Positions 1 through 6,523 of a DNA stretch of 7,514 bases are shown in pieces (within the stretch, counting starts at the first letter, position 1; each line of letters opens with the position of its first letter). Made by a program: the position numbers and the translations under genes. Under the pieces are notes generated by a model, which saw only the letters and a list, made by a program, of their open reading frames with translations, searched no databases and was not told the DNA's origin. The stretch spans positions 1 to 7,514 of the forward strand of contig SKIY01000064.1 in assembly GCA_007116205.1 (NCBI GenBank), in the 5' to 3' direction. This DNA is from Candidatus Izemoplasma sp. Its GTDB lineage: Bacteria; Bacillota_I; Bacilli_A; Izemoplasmatales; Izemoplasmataceae.

Positions 1-1369
1 CTTGCGCATCATCCATAAACAAAGCAAACTTAGAAGCATAGCCCAAACGGCTTTTTATGACATCTAATGCAGCCTTTTTTTCACTAACAACAAGGACATT
101 TTCACCCTTATCAATCTGCTTGGCAATGAGCGAGGTAATAACTTGTGATTTACCGGTCCCAGGTGGACCCCAAATCACCAAACGGTCTTGCGAATCCAGC
201 AGCGATAACACTTTTTCTTGTGAATAATTTAAATCATTGATATACGTTAGTTGTGTCTCTTGTACTGGTGTATTATTCACCTCATCAAAAGGAGTCTCTT
301 TTGAGTGATCATACGTTTTATAAGGATTTTCTAATAAACCCTCTAACAATTGATTGTACTTTTTTGTGTCAATGATTTTTGAAATATCTTCTTGAATTTT
401 TGATGAGTAAATACTAAATTTACCCAATACTAAATAGTTTTTAATTTCAAGCTGTCCTTTTTTCACTTTCTTAAAATCTGCTTTTACCGTGCTTTCAAAC
501 CTTTGAAACTGTAAGTTTGGTGTCGGTTGCGTAACCTCTAAATGGTTTTTTGCTAAAAACGGTAAGAGCACAGAATCAATCGTATGGATGGAAATATCTT
601 CTGATTTAGGGACATCTTTAATATCATCGACGCCATTAAACTTATGATGCGCTAACAATAAATCCCTGTTTAACATAACATCACGGTCTTGATCAAACTT
701 TAAATAAAAATCCATCCCTTTACGTTCTAAAACCACAGGAAAAAACTTTAAGGGTGCTTTTACTTCAAACCCATCTTTAGGAAAACGACCTTGTATATAG
801 GGGTAGGCTATGTATAGATTATATGAACCTGTTTCTTTTAAGTCGCGATTAATTTCGCGGTATAGTAAAGTTAAGTGCCGGTAATACGCATCGTTTGATG
901 CGTTCGGTTCTTTCCGATTGGTTAAGCGTTGAGGTTTATTTGATTGAAACAACATTAACTTCTTTAACGTTTCTTGCTTATGATAAAGCGTTAAATCAAT
1001 CCCGTATCGATTCGATAGTTTATTCGCGTAAAGATTCCGGTTACGCCTTGAAATATTTGTTAACCTATCTTGATAATCAGATAATAAATTCTTTGTTTTT
1101 TTGGAAACATCAACCTCTTGAATCAATGCGTTTTTATGCAAATAAATCACCCGTAAAAAATCTTCTGCATACACATCGACAAAAACCTTTCCCAATCCCT
1201 GAATGGCTTCAAAATCAGCGGTTTTTAAAGGTTTTCTTTTCGCGATTTCTCTCAATGCTTCATCAGAACATATAACCGGTAATCGCCCGTCTTTATCTTT
1301 ATAGCGTACTTTTAATTGATCGCGCTTTTCCGCTAGCGCTTCTAGTAATAAATCTTTTTTTAGTGGCAT
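1..1369 (-). CDS. DNA2-like SF1 helicase / AAA ATPase with HRDC-like N-terminus and DUF4011 region (partial, 3' end off window)
   Basis: The reverse-strand frame is open for 456 codons from the ATG at 1369-1367 to the left edge, so only the N-terminal part is present. The start is supported by an AGGAG about 7 nt upstream (complement of roughly 1377-1381). Residues about 36-76 (SDEALREIAKRKPL, then AIQGLGKVFVDVYAEDFLRVI) resemble an HRDC domain, a nucleic-acid-binding module of RecQ-type helicases. Residues about 98-120, with RLTNISRRNRNLY, resemble the start of DUF4011, which is common in large DNA2-like helicases. A perfect Walker A GPPGTGKS lies at residues 401-408 (bases 146-169), followed by motif Ia-like VLVVSEKKAALDVI at 425-438. 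Family members are cytoplasmic ATP-dependent nucleic-acid helicases, often over 1000 residues, so Walker B and the later helicase motifs should lie to the left. A weak -10 (TATGAT on the minus strand, 1417-1422) may drive it. The substrate cannot be inferred; some relatives are in defence or repair systems. Confidence 0.88.
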   Translation of the reverse strand, partial: MPLKKDLLLEALAEKRDQLKVRYKDKDGRLPVICSDEALREIAKRKPLKTADFEAIQGLGKVFVDVYAEDFLRVIYLHKNALIQEVDVSKKTKNLLSDYQDRLTNISRRNRNLYANKLSNRYGIDLTLYHKQETLKKLMLFQSNKPQRLTNRKEPNASNDAYYRHLTLLYREINRDLKETGSYNLYIAYPYIQGRFPKDGFEVKAPLKFFPVVLERKGMDFYLKFDQDRDVMLNRDLLLAHHKFNGVDDIKDVPKSEDISIHTIDSVLLPFLAKNHLEVTQPTPNLQFQRFESTVKADFKKVKKGQLEIKNYLVLGKFSIYSSKIQEDISKIIDTKKYNQLLEGLLENPYKTYDHSKETPFDEVNNTPVQETQLTYINDLNYSQEKVLSLLDSQDRLVIWGPPGTGKSQVITSLIAKQIDKGENVLVVSEKKAALDVIKSRLGYASKFALFMDDAQ

Positions 1370-1462
1370 TATAAAACTCCTAAGTGCGTCATTAAAATAA
1401 TCCTTACCTATAGTTTATCATAACGACATAGATAGAACTAAAGATTAATACTTATAAGATAG

Positions 1463-1501
1463 AAAAATGCTTACTGATTGTGTACTCAAGTAAGCATTTT
1501 T
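1463..1501 (-). terminator. Rho-independent terminator after the 155-aa membrane protein gene
   Basis: A perfect 12-bp inverted repeat (AAAAATGCTTAC at 1463-1474 and GTAAGCATTTTT at 1490-1501) encloses a 15-nt loop. It sits 16 bp beyond the stop codon of the leftward gene ending at 1518. The arms end in A or T runs on both sides, so it could act in either direction, but only leftward genes flank it. It separates that gene from the helicase gene. Confidence 0.8.
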
Positions 1502-1517
1502 TATCCACTGTTTTTGC

Positions 1518-1985
1518 CTATTCAATAAAAAGAACAACAAACATATTGAAAACAATCGTCATCCCTAATAAAACCAAAGCACTTATAACCCCGTAAGCTA
1601 TTTGCCAATCTACCTCAGCAGTACTTTCGCTTCCAGCGATTGTATAGACGATGTTTATCGTGTTTGGTAAACTAATAAACAAAACAAACGCGACTATAAA
1701 TAAAACTAACGAGACAATCCGTAACGGTTTTGAGATCATCGCAATCACACCCGCAATGATTGGTAGTCCATATGCAAACAATGCAAAATAGGATACGGGT
1801 AGTTCAGCATTTACAATCGTTCCTAATCCGAACACATCAATATCAACCAACGTTTTCCCAAATCCGATGTCTAAACCGGTGTATTGTAAATCCTGATAAT
1901 TTAATGCTGGCAAAACAATTGTTAATGCAATCGTTATCCCTAAAACAAATATTGTTAATAGGCTCAGTCGCCTTAAAAATTCCAT
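1518..1985 (-). CDS. Hypothetical four-helix integral membrane protein (155 aa)
   Basis: I do not recognise the family. The protein is very hydrophobic with four likely membrane helices at residues about 7-27, 64-83, 89-106 and 128-153. A roughly 35-residue extracytoplasmic or loop segment (about 29-63, including YTGLDIGFGKTLVDIDVFGLG) and a shorter loop (about 107-127) separate them. The first helix follows MEFLRR, so the N-terminus is probably cytoplasmic. There are no Cys pairs, His clusters or nucleotide-binding motifs. The start is supported by AAGGAG 10 nt upstream (complement of 1996-2001). It lies downstream of the GH16 gene on the same strand with a terminator between, and only 27 bp separate that terminator from its start codon. 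Its expression may therefore depend on read-through. A link to the glucanase is positional only. Confidence 0.75.
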   Translation of the reverse strand: MEFLRRLSLLTIFVLGITIALTIVLPALNYQDLQYTGLDIGFGKTLVDIDVFGLGTIVNAELPVSYFALFAYGLPIIAGVIAMISKPLRIVSLVLFIVAFVLFISLPNTINIVYTIAGSESTAEVDWQIAYGVISALVLLGMTIVFNMFVVLFIE

Positions 1986-2012
1986 AATTAAAACACTCCT
2001 TACTATGTATAC

Positions 2013-2055
2013 AAAAAAAAGCGCACTTTTATTGGTAAAACCATAAAAATGCGCT
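2013..2055 (-). terminator. Rho-independent terminator after the GH16 gene
   Basis: Read on the minus strand, an imperfect stem of about 16 bp (AGCGCATTTTTATGGT pairing with ACCAATAAAAGTGCGCT, with one G-T wobble and one bulged base) closes a 3-nt loop and is followed by eight T residues. The stem begins 8 bp after the GH16 stop codon. The GCGC base with a T tail is a canonical intrinsic terminator. Confidence 0.9.
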
Positions 2056-2063
2056 AATTAATT

Positions 2064-3245
2064 TTATTCTGACTCATTTTTTTGATAAACACGAACATAT
2101 TCTACTTCCATTAACACGGGATTATCAAACAAACTATCATCTGGGAGTCTTCCATCGTCAAATGAACCACCGATCGCAAGATTTAATAGTAGATAAAATT
2201 CTTGATCAAATGGTGCTGGGAAATCATGTCCCTCAGTAAACCAAAGTCTACTCATTTTTACCAAGTTATCATTAACATACCAGCGTATTTCATCTTCTTC
2301 CCATTCTACTGCATAAACATTAAAATCCGCGATGCTTCTTCCTGCTGGAAAGTAATAGACTTGATGTGTGTGGGTATTGTTTGGCCACGACCCACCAAAG
2401 TGTAAAGCTGCGATGGAACGATCTGGCTGTCGACCTCTTGCTTCCATAATATCAATTTCCCCTGAAGCAGCCCAACCGCCATAGACATCATATTGTGGCA
2501 TCATCCAAAATGCTGGCCATAACCCATTTCCAATAGGTAAGCGTATACTTGCTTCAAAACGTCCATATTTTTGATAAAAGGTTGGTTTTGTCCACATCCG
2601 TGCTGATGTGTAATTACTTCCAGAAAACAATTCCTGTTTTGCTTCAATAATTAATCTACCGTTTTCAACTCTAGCATTATCTTCACGATAGTACTGCGCT
2701 TCATTATTTCCCCAACCGGTTAATCCGTACTGTGTCCCTGTCCCGGTTTGAAACGCCCACTTATCAAGATCAATGCCTTGGGCATTTAAGTTTTCACCCT
2801 CACCTGTAAACTCATCACACCATGTAATAACATAGTCACCAATAACTGGATTTCCACAATGCGCAAGCGGATCATCTTCATCGCTTTCTAAAACCGTGAT
2901 TAAGCGATTGGTCGTAAACGTTGTACCGTCTTGAGACGTCGCCGTATAAACCAATAAAAACTCACCATACGCTTGAACATAGTCGTTAACTATATTTAAA
3001 TGCTCAAGTCCCAATATTTCTATAGAATCGGTAATATCTAAACCTTCACTATCTAATGCTGTTACATCTTCATATGGATCAAAATAATCGCCTTGATCAA
3101 GCGTGACATCCTCAGTTCCATAAAACCCTGATTCATCAATGATTTCATCATCATTGTCTTCTGTGTCATCAACTAAATTATCTGTTTCACATGCATAAAG
3201 CGTGAAACCAAATATTAATACCATTAAAAACCATATTTTTTTCAT
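2064..3245 (-). CDS. Secreted GH16 endo-beta-glucanase (laminarinase-type) lipoprotein with N-terminal Ig-like domain
   Basis: This is a predicted lipoprotein that hydrolyses beta-1,3 or mixed-linkage beta-glucans outside the membrane. The signal peptide MKKIWFLMVLIFGFTLYAC ends in a lipobox with Cys19 as the lipidated residue; Tyr at -2 is slightly unusual. An Asp/Glu-rich linker (about 20-50) follows. Residues about 50-120 (FDPYEDVTALDSEGLDIT, then VYTATSQDGTTFTTNRLITVL) resemble a DUF5011/Cry22-type bacterial Ig-like domain. The GH16 domain spans about 137-388. Its catalytic motif is GEIDIMEARG, with predicted nucleophile E263, helper D265 and acid/base E268. The extra Met in EIDIME is typical of laminarinase-type rather than lichenase-type GH16. 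GLWPAFWMMP, WYVNDNLV and the terminal VEYVRVYQK are other family signatures. The start is set by GGAG 8 nt upstream. The length is complete for the family. Agarase or carrageenase specificity is less likely but not excluded. Confidence 0.93.
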   Translation of the reverse strand: MKKIWFLMVLIFGFTLYACETDNLVDDTEDNDDEIIDESGFYGTEDVTLDQGDYFDPYEDVTALDSEGLDITDSIEILGLEHLNIVNDYVQAYGEFLLVYTATSQDGTTFTTNRLITVLESDEDDPLAHCGNPVIGDYVITWCDEFTGEGENLNAQGIDLDKWAFQTGTGTQYGLTGWGNNEAQYYREDNARVENGRLIIEAKQELFSGSNYTSARMWTKPTFYQKYGRFEASIRLPIGNGLWPAFWMMPQYDVYGGWAASGEIDIMEARGRQPDRSIAALHFGGSWPNNTHTHQVYYFPAGRSIADFNVYAVEWEEDEIRWYVNDNLVKMSRLWFTEGHDFPAPFDQEFYLLLNLAIGGSFDDGRLPDDSLFDNPVLMEVEYVRVYQKNESE

Positions 3246-3282
3246 ATCATCATCTCCAAAGTGTTAAACAATCTAAATCATT

Positions 3283-3309
3283 TTCGGTTTACATTATAAC
3301 ACAACCGAA
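3283..3309. promoter_or_regulatory. Candidate operator: inverted repeat TTCGGTT-N13-AACCGAA over the leftward promoter
   Basis: Perfect 7-bp half-sites at 3283-3289 and 3303-3309 have centres 20 bp apart, about two helical turns. They bracket the leftward -10 element at 3293-3298. This spacing suits a dimeric repressor. No regulator gene is present in the window, so the binding protein is unknown. A 7-bp repeat could also arise by chance. Confidence 0.45.
3293..3301 (-). promoter_or_regulatory. Extended -10 promoter element for the GH16 gene
   Basis: The minus strand reads TGTTATAAT, a perfect extended -10 (TGn plus TATAAT), about 48 bp upstream of the GH16 start codon. No good -35 is visible 16-18 bp upstream, which the TG extension can compensate for. 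Confidence 0.6.
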
Positions 3310-3414
3310 TACATCCTATACCTAAAATATATTTATCTTACAGATATTTTTAAGTAACGACCTATGCATATTTTCGTTCGCTTATTTAAACTTTTATTTT
3401 TTTCCGTTTCATTG

Positions 3415-3420
3415 TATAAT
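3415..3420 (+). promoter_or_regulatory. -10 element (TATAAT) for the CotH-DUF4956-VTC-LRR operon
   Basis: A consensus TATAAT lies 43 bp upstream of the GTG start at 3464. It is preceded by a very T-rich tract (3386-3404). The best -35 position (about 3392-3397, TTTTAT) is weak, so the A/T-rich upstream region may contribute. No other promoter is evident within the operon. Confidence 0.6.
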
Positions 3421-3448
3421 CATGAGTATTGTTTATTATTAATGAATG

Positions 3449-3456
3449 AAAGGTGG
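3449..3456 (+). promoter_or_regulatory. Ribosome binding site AAAGGTGG that fixes the GTG start of the CotH gene
   Basis: AAAGGTGG lies 7 nt before GTG at 3464. An in-frame ATG at 3446 overlaps this site and has no ribosome binding site of its own. Starting there would also add a Gly-rich MKGGGF extension before an otherwise normal signal peptide. The GTG is therefore preferred. Confidence 0.75.
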
Positions 3457-3463
3457 TGGTTTT

Positions 3464-5014
3464 GTGAAAAAGATTTTTATTTTTTTGACTTTATTAATCT
3501 TGAGCGTAACCATGGTTGCCTGTCAAGACAATGACGTTATCTACGATGAGGAACCTGATTTAGTGCTTGATGCGGCGCGTTTCACAGAACTTGAAAACAC
3601 CTTAGACGCAGAAATACCGTATTTTTTTAATCAAAATATTTTATTACCTTCTGTATCTGATTTTACCTTAGAATGGACATTCAACGACGAAGCTATAACC
3701 AATATTTTAATCTATGAACCCCCTATGATCGATACCGAAGTTACGCTCAGTGTAGTGGCGCATTTCGGAGAAACCACCGAAACTTACACCTTTGAAATGT
3801 TACAGCTTGCACCTGATTCTGCAGCCAATGCCAACGTCATGCACATCCAAGTCGACATTCCGATTGAAGATGTTACAAAAACAACCTACAGAAACGCTTC
3901 AGTTCGGGTTTTCGGCAGAAACAACAGCCAATACAGAGTAGTGTTTGAGAACAATATGGTCGAAATACGTGGTCGTGGTAACTCAACATGGGCAATGCCA
4001 AAGCGACCTTATCGACTTAAATTTTCTGAAGATGTATCCATTTTAGGTATGCCTGCGGCTAGAAATTATGTGTTGCTCAACGAGTATGCGGACAAATCAC
4101 TGCTTAGAAACACTATCGCTTATAAATTTTCAGGCATGTTAACACATATCGAACACGCAGCTTCAACACGTGTTGTAGAAGTGTATTTTAACGGTCGATA
4201 CAACGGGGTATATACACTTACAGAGCATATGGAAATTCATGAAAACAAACTGTTTGTTCCAACCGATCCTAACAGTTTAGATGCGGGGTATTTTTTCGAA
4301 CTTGATCAACGCTTTTATGAACATGGATACATCGAAGGATATGATGGCTTTAACGTCTCTAATAATCCATATACTGTCAAGTTTCCATCCGATGATATTT
4401 TAACGCCTTCTCACATTGAATATATTCGGAACTATGTGGTTGATATGGAATCAGCTTTGCGCAATCAGTCTGGTTATGAAAACTATCTCGACGTTGATAA
4501 TTTTATAGATTACTTCATCGTCCAAGAGCTCTTTAAAAACGTTGATGTCGGTTGGGGTAGTGTGTTTATTTATAAACGGCCTAACGAAGTGTTAAAACTC
4601 GGTCCGATTTGGGATTTTGATCTCGCGATTGGTAATGCTGATTACATTGATTACGGTTTTCAAAACTGGTATGGCATGCGCGATCATAAAAATATTTGGT
4701 TTCAATTAATGATGGCTATTCCAGAAGTTCGCACCCGCTTTAGAGACCGTTATATCGAAATTTATGATACGATAATCCCAGACATACTACGCGTCGTTGA
4801 GTCATTTGGCGAAGCCATGCAACCGGTTGCGAATCGCAACTTCAACCGCTGGGACATTCTTAATCACTATGTGTGGCCAAATCCAAACGAAGTCGTCTCA
4901 CAAACAACTTATCAAGGACAGGTCGATTACATATATAACTATATTGATCAGCGCGCTACATGGATGTATTACGCTGTACAATCTCCAAATTTTCAAAACG
5001 GCATATTTGATTAA
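3464..5014 (+). CDS. CotH-kinase family lipoprotein with N-terminal Ig-like domain
   Basis: This is a predicted surface lipoprotein kinase of the CotH family, atypical protein kinases first known from the spore coat protein CotH. From the GTG start the protein has 516 residues. The signal peptide (KKIFIFLTLLILSVTMVAC) has its lipobox Cys at residue 20. Residues about 41-113 (NILLPSVSDFTLEWTFNDEA, then VTLSVVAHFGETTETYTFEM) look like an atrophied bacterial Ig-like domain. The CotH domain covers about 126-480. It contains RGRGNSTW (169-176) with PKRPYRLKF after it, LLNEYADKSLLRN (204-216), VYFNGRYNGVYTLTEHME (241-257), and GPIWDFDLAIGNAD (381-394), whose D384 and D386 match the metal-binding and catalytic Asp region. 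It is first in the operon, 27 bp before the DUF4956 gene. Nothing suggests sporulation here, so a role in modifying surface proteins or glycans is more likely. The kinase substrate is unknown. Confidence 0.9.
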   Translation: MKKIFIFLTLLILSVTMVACQDNDVIYDEEPDLVLDAARFTELENTLDAEIPYFFNQNILLPSVSDFTLEWTFNDEAITNILIYEPPMIDTEVTLSVVAHFGETTETYTFEMLQLAPDSAANANVMHIQVDIPIEDVTKTTYRNASVRVFGRNNSQYRVVFENNMVEIRGRGNSTWAMPKRPYRLKFSEDVSILGMPAARNYVLLNEYADKSLLRNTIAYKFSGMLTHIEHAASTRVVEVYFNGRYNGVYTLTEHMEIHENKLFVPTDPNSLDAGYFFELDQRFYEHGYIEGYDGFNVSNNPYTVKFPSDDILTPSHIEYIRNYVVDMESALRNQSGYENYLDVDNFIDYFIVQELFKNVDVGWGSVFIYKRPNEVLKLGPIWDFDLAIGNADYIDYGFQNWYGMRDHKNIWFQLMMAIPEVRTRFRDRYIEIYDTIIPDILRVVESFGEAMQPVANRNFNRWDILNHYVWPNPNEVVSQTTYQGQVDYIYNYIDQRATWMYYAVQSPNFQNGIFD

Positions 5015-5041
5015 CAACAATACATTTTATAGAGGTGACTT

Positions 5042-5722
5042 ATGTTAGATACCATTTACGAAACCATTTTAATTTCTGATGAAACAATTATCACATTTCT
5101 TGTCTCGATGGCTTTTGCAATACTTTTAGGGCTCACAATTGCCTTAATTTATCGATACACCCATCGTGGTATGAACTACGAAAGTGCATTTTTATCAACC
5201 CTTGTCATGCTAGCACCGATTGTTACGCTAGTCATGTTCTTTATTAAAGGAGACTTAGTGTTATCGCTTGGCCTTGTTGGGTCATTATCAATTATTCGTT
5301 TTCGAACACCTATTAAAGATACCCGTGATATGGTCTTCTTGTTTTGGTCGATTGCAATTGGGCTTGGTGTGGGTACATTAAACTGGACCCTTGCAGTGTT
5401 CGCAACGATTATTATTGGTTTCTTAATTTCTGCGTTTTACATTATTAAATACGGACGACAAATCCATGCAGAATACGTTTTAATTATCTCTGGTAGTAAA
5501 ACTTTTGATGATGAAAAAATGCATGATTTTTATGACGGGAAAAATATTGATGTGCAGTTACGCAGTAGTGAAACCGAAGGTGAACGCTTTGAACACGTCT
5601 ATGAACTGCGCTTTGAAAACAAAGATTTACCAACCGTAAAAGCACTTGTTGAACATATTCAAAAATTCGATAACATACAAAAAGTATCATTGTTGTCTCC
5701 ACAACTCACTTTACCGATGTAA
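5042..5722 (+). CDS. DUF4956 family multi-pass membrane protein
   Basis: The 226-residue protein has about four membrane helices (residues about 16-36, 50-68, 97-113 and 115-136) and a soluble C-terminal domain (about 140-226). The family signature GLVGSLSIIRFRTPIKDTRD (77-96), with its RFRTPIKD core, lies between helices 2 and 3 and identifies DUF4956. The soluble domain has an alternating strand/helix look (AEYVLIISG, VYELRFENKDLPTVKALVEHI), suggesting a small cytoplasmic alpha/beta fold. The family has no established biochemical function. GAGGTG lies 4 nt before the ATG. The gene is 18 bp from the VTC-domain gene. A membrane protein beside a VTC-type polymerase suggests it could be the channel or anchor for the product, by analogy with the membrane parts of the yeast VTC complex; this is inference. 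Confidence 0.9.
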   Translation: MLDTIYETILISDETIITFLVSMAFAILLGLTIALIYRYTHRGMNYESAFLSTLVMLAPIVTLVMFFIKGDLVLSLGLVGSLSIIRFRTPIKDTRDMVFLFWSIAIGLGVGTLNWTLAVFATIIIGFLISAFYIIKYGRQIHAEYVLIISGSKTFDDEKMHDFYDGKNIDVQLRSSETEGERFEHVYELRFENKDLPTVKALVEHIQKFDNIQKVSLLSPQLTLPM

Positions 5723-5740
5723 TTTTTTAGGAGGTATACT

Positions 5741-6523
5741 ATGCGAAACACCTCCCGTTTCGAATATAAGTATATACTTTCACACGCACAGTACTATGCG
5801 GTGAAAAATGCATTACTGCCTTATCTTGAAAAAGACTTCTATACTAAACACGCGCCTGAGGGGCGTTATTTAGTCAGAAGCATTTACTACGACACCCATC
5901 TATTAAAAGCGTTTCACGAACGAAATGATGGACAATACGGACGCATAAAACTCCGTATTCGTGCTTATCAAGATACGCCTACAGATGACGGGTTGATATC
6001 CATTGAACTAAAAACAAAAAAAGGCTCTGTGATGACAAAATACAGCAACTTAATTCCCATAGCTTCATATAATCACTACATGCAAACGGGTCACTTTCTA
6101 GAAACGAACCAACCTGTTCTCGATGAATTTCTACGCCTAAAAACCACACGGATGTTAACGCCACAACTCATTGTTGAATATAAGCGAGAAGGCTACACCC
6201 CAAAGGCTAGAGGAAACTTGCGTATTACCTTCGATCACGGCGTATCCAGTACGCGTGCAAAAACACTGTTTCAAGAGAACTTGATGTTAAAACCACATCG
6301 TCCTAAACATGTTATTTTAGAAATTAAATGTCAAAAAACACAACCTGATTGGCTAAGAAAAATCGTCAAATCCCACAACTTAAAAATTATAACCAACAGT
6401 AAATACGTTCAAGGGGTAGAAGTCATCCGACCAAGTATGATAACACCTAATGTTGATATTGTTTTAAAAGGCAAGGCTTTAGAAAAACAAAAACGTCTTA
6501 ATAAGGAGGGTCGGGCATGGTAA
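5741..6523 (+). CDS. VTC-domain (polyphosphate polymerase-like) protein
   Basis: This 260-residue soluble protein belongs to the VTC/CYTH triphosphate-tunnel family. Eukaryotic Vtc4 members make inorganic polyphosphate from ATP. Tunnel motifs appear in order: RFEYKY (6-11), RSIYYDT (46-52), KLRIRAY (70-76, basic R72 and R74), IELKTKK (88-94), VEYKREGY (145-152), RITFDH (161-166), ILEIKC (192-197, metal-binding E194 and K196) and NSKYVQG (219-225). The basic and acidic residues expected to line the tunnel and bind metal therefore all look intact. There is no signal peptide or membrane helix, so it should act in the cytoplasm. A basic tail (about 243-258) follows the fold. AGGAGG lies 6 nt before the ATG. 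The stop overlaps the next gene by 7 bp. A different CYTH activity, such as a triphosphatase or another nucleotide-dependent polymerase, remains possible. Confidence 0.9.
   Translation: MRNTSRFEYKYILSHAQYYAVKNALLPYLEKDFYTKHAPEGRYLVRSIYYDTHLLKAFHERNDGQYGRIKLRIRAYQDTPTDDGLISIELKTKKGSVMTKYSNLIPIASYNHYMQTGHFLETNQPVLDEFLRLKTTRMLTPQLIVEYKREGYTPKARGNLRITFDHGVSSTRAKTLFQENLMLKPHRPKHVILEIKCQKTQPDWLRKIVKSHNLKIITNSKYVQGVEVIRPSMITPNVDIVLKGKALEKQKRLNKEGRAW
6503..6509 (+). promoter_or_regulatory. Ribosome binding site AAGGAGG inside the VTC gene, setting the LRR gene start
   Basis: A perfect AAGGAGG within the last codons of the VTC gene lies 7 nt before the ATG at 6517. It fixes the start of the overlapping LRR gene and suggests translational coupling of the two. 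Confidence 0.85.

Noticed and set aside
895..1275. Plus-strand 126-codon open frame
   Set aside because: It is antisense to the helicase frame, which is continuous and carries recognisable motifs. It has no ribosome binding site and its translation resembles no family.
1463..1501. Small RNA or attenuator instead of a terminator
   Set aside because: Position just after a stop codon, a perfect stem and flanking A/T runs are explained by termination; no promoter or other structure suggests an RNA gene.
3324..3350. AAAATAT / ATATTTT inverted repeat in the intergenic region
   Set aside because: It consists only of A and T in an A/T-rich region, so such a match is expected by chance; no promoter element lies between the arms.
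3446..3463. Upstream ATG as start of the CotH gene
   Set aside because: The ATG overlaps the ribosome binding site used by the GTG at 3464 and would add MKGGGF ahead of a complete signal peptide.
3464..5014. True spore coat CotH and a sporulation locus
   Set aside because: The lipoprotein signal, the Ig-like domain and the neighbours (DUF4956, VTC, LRR) do not match a spore coat setting, and no other sporulation gene is visible.
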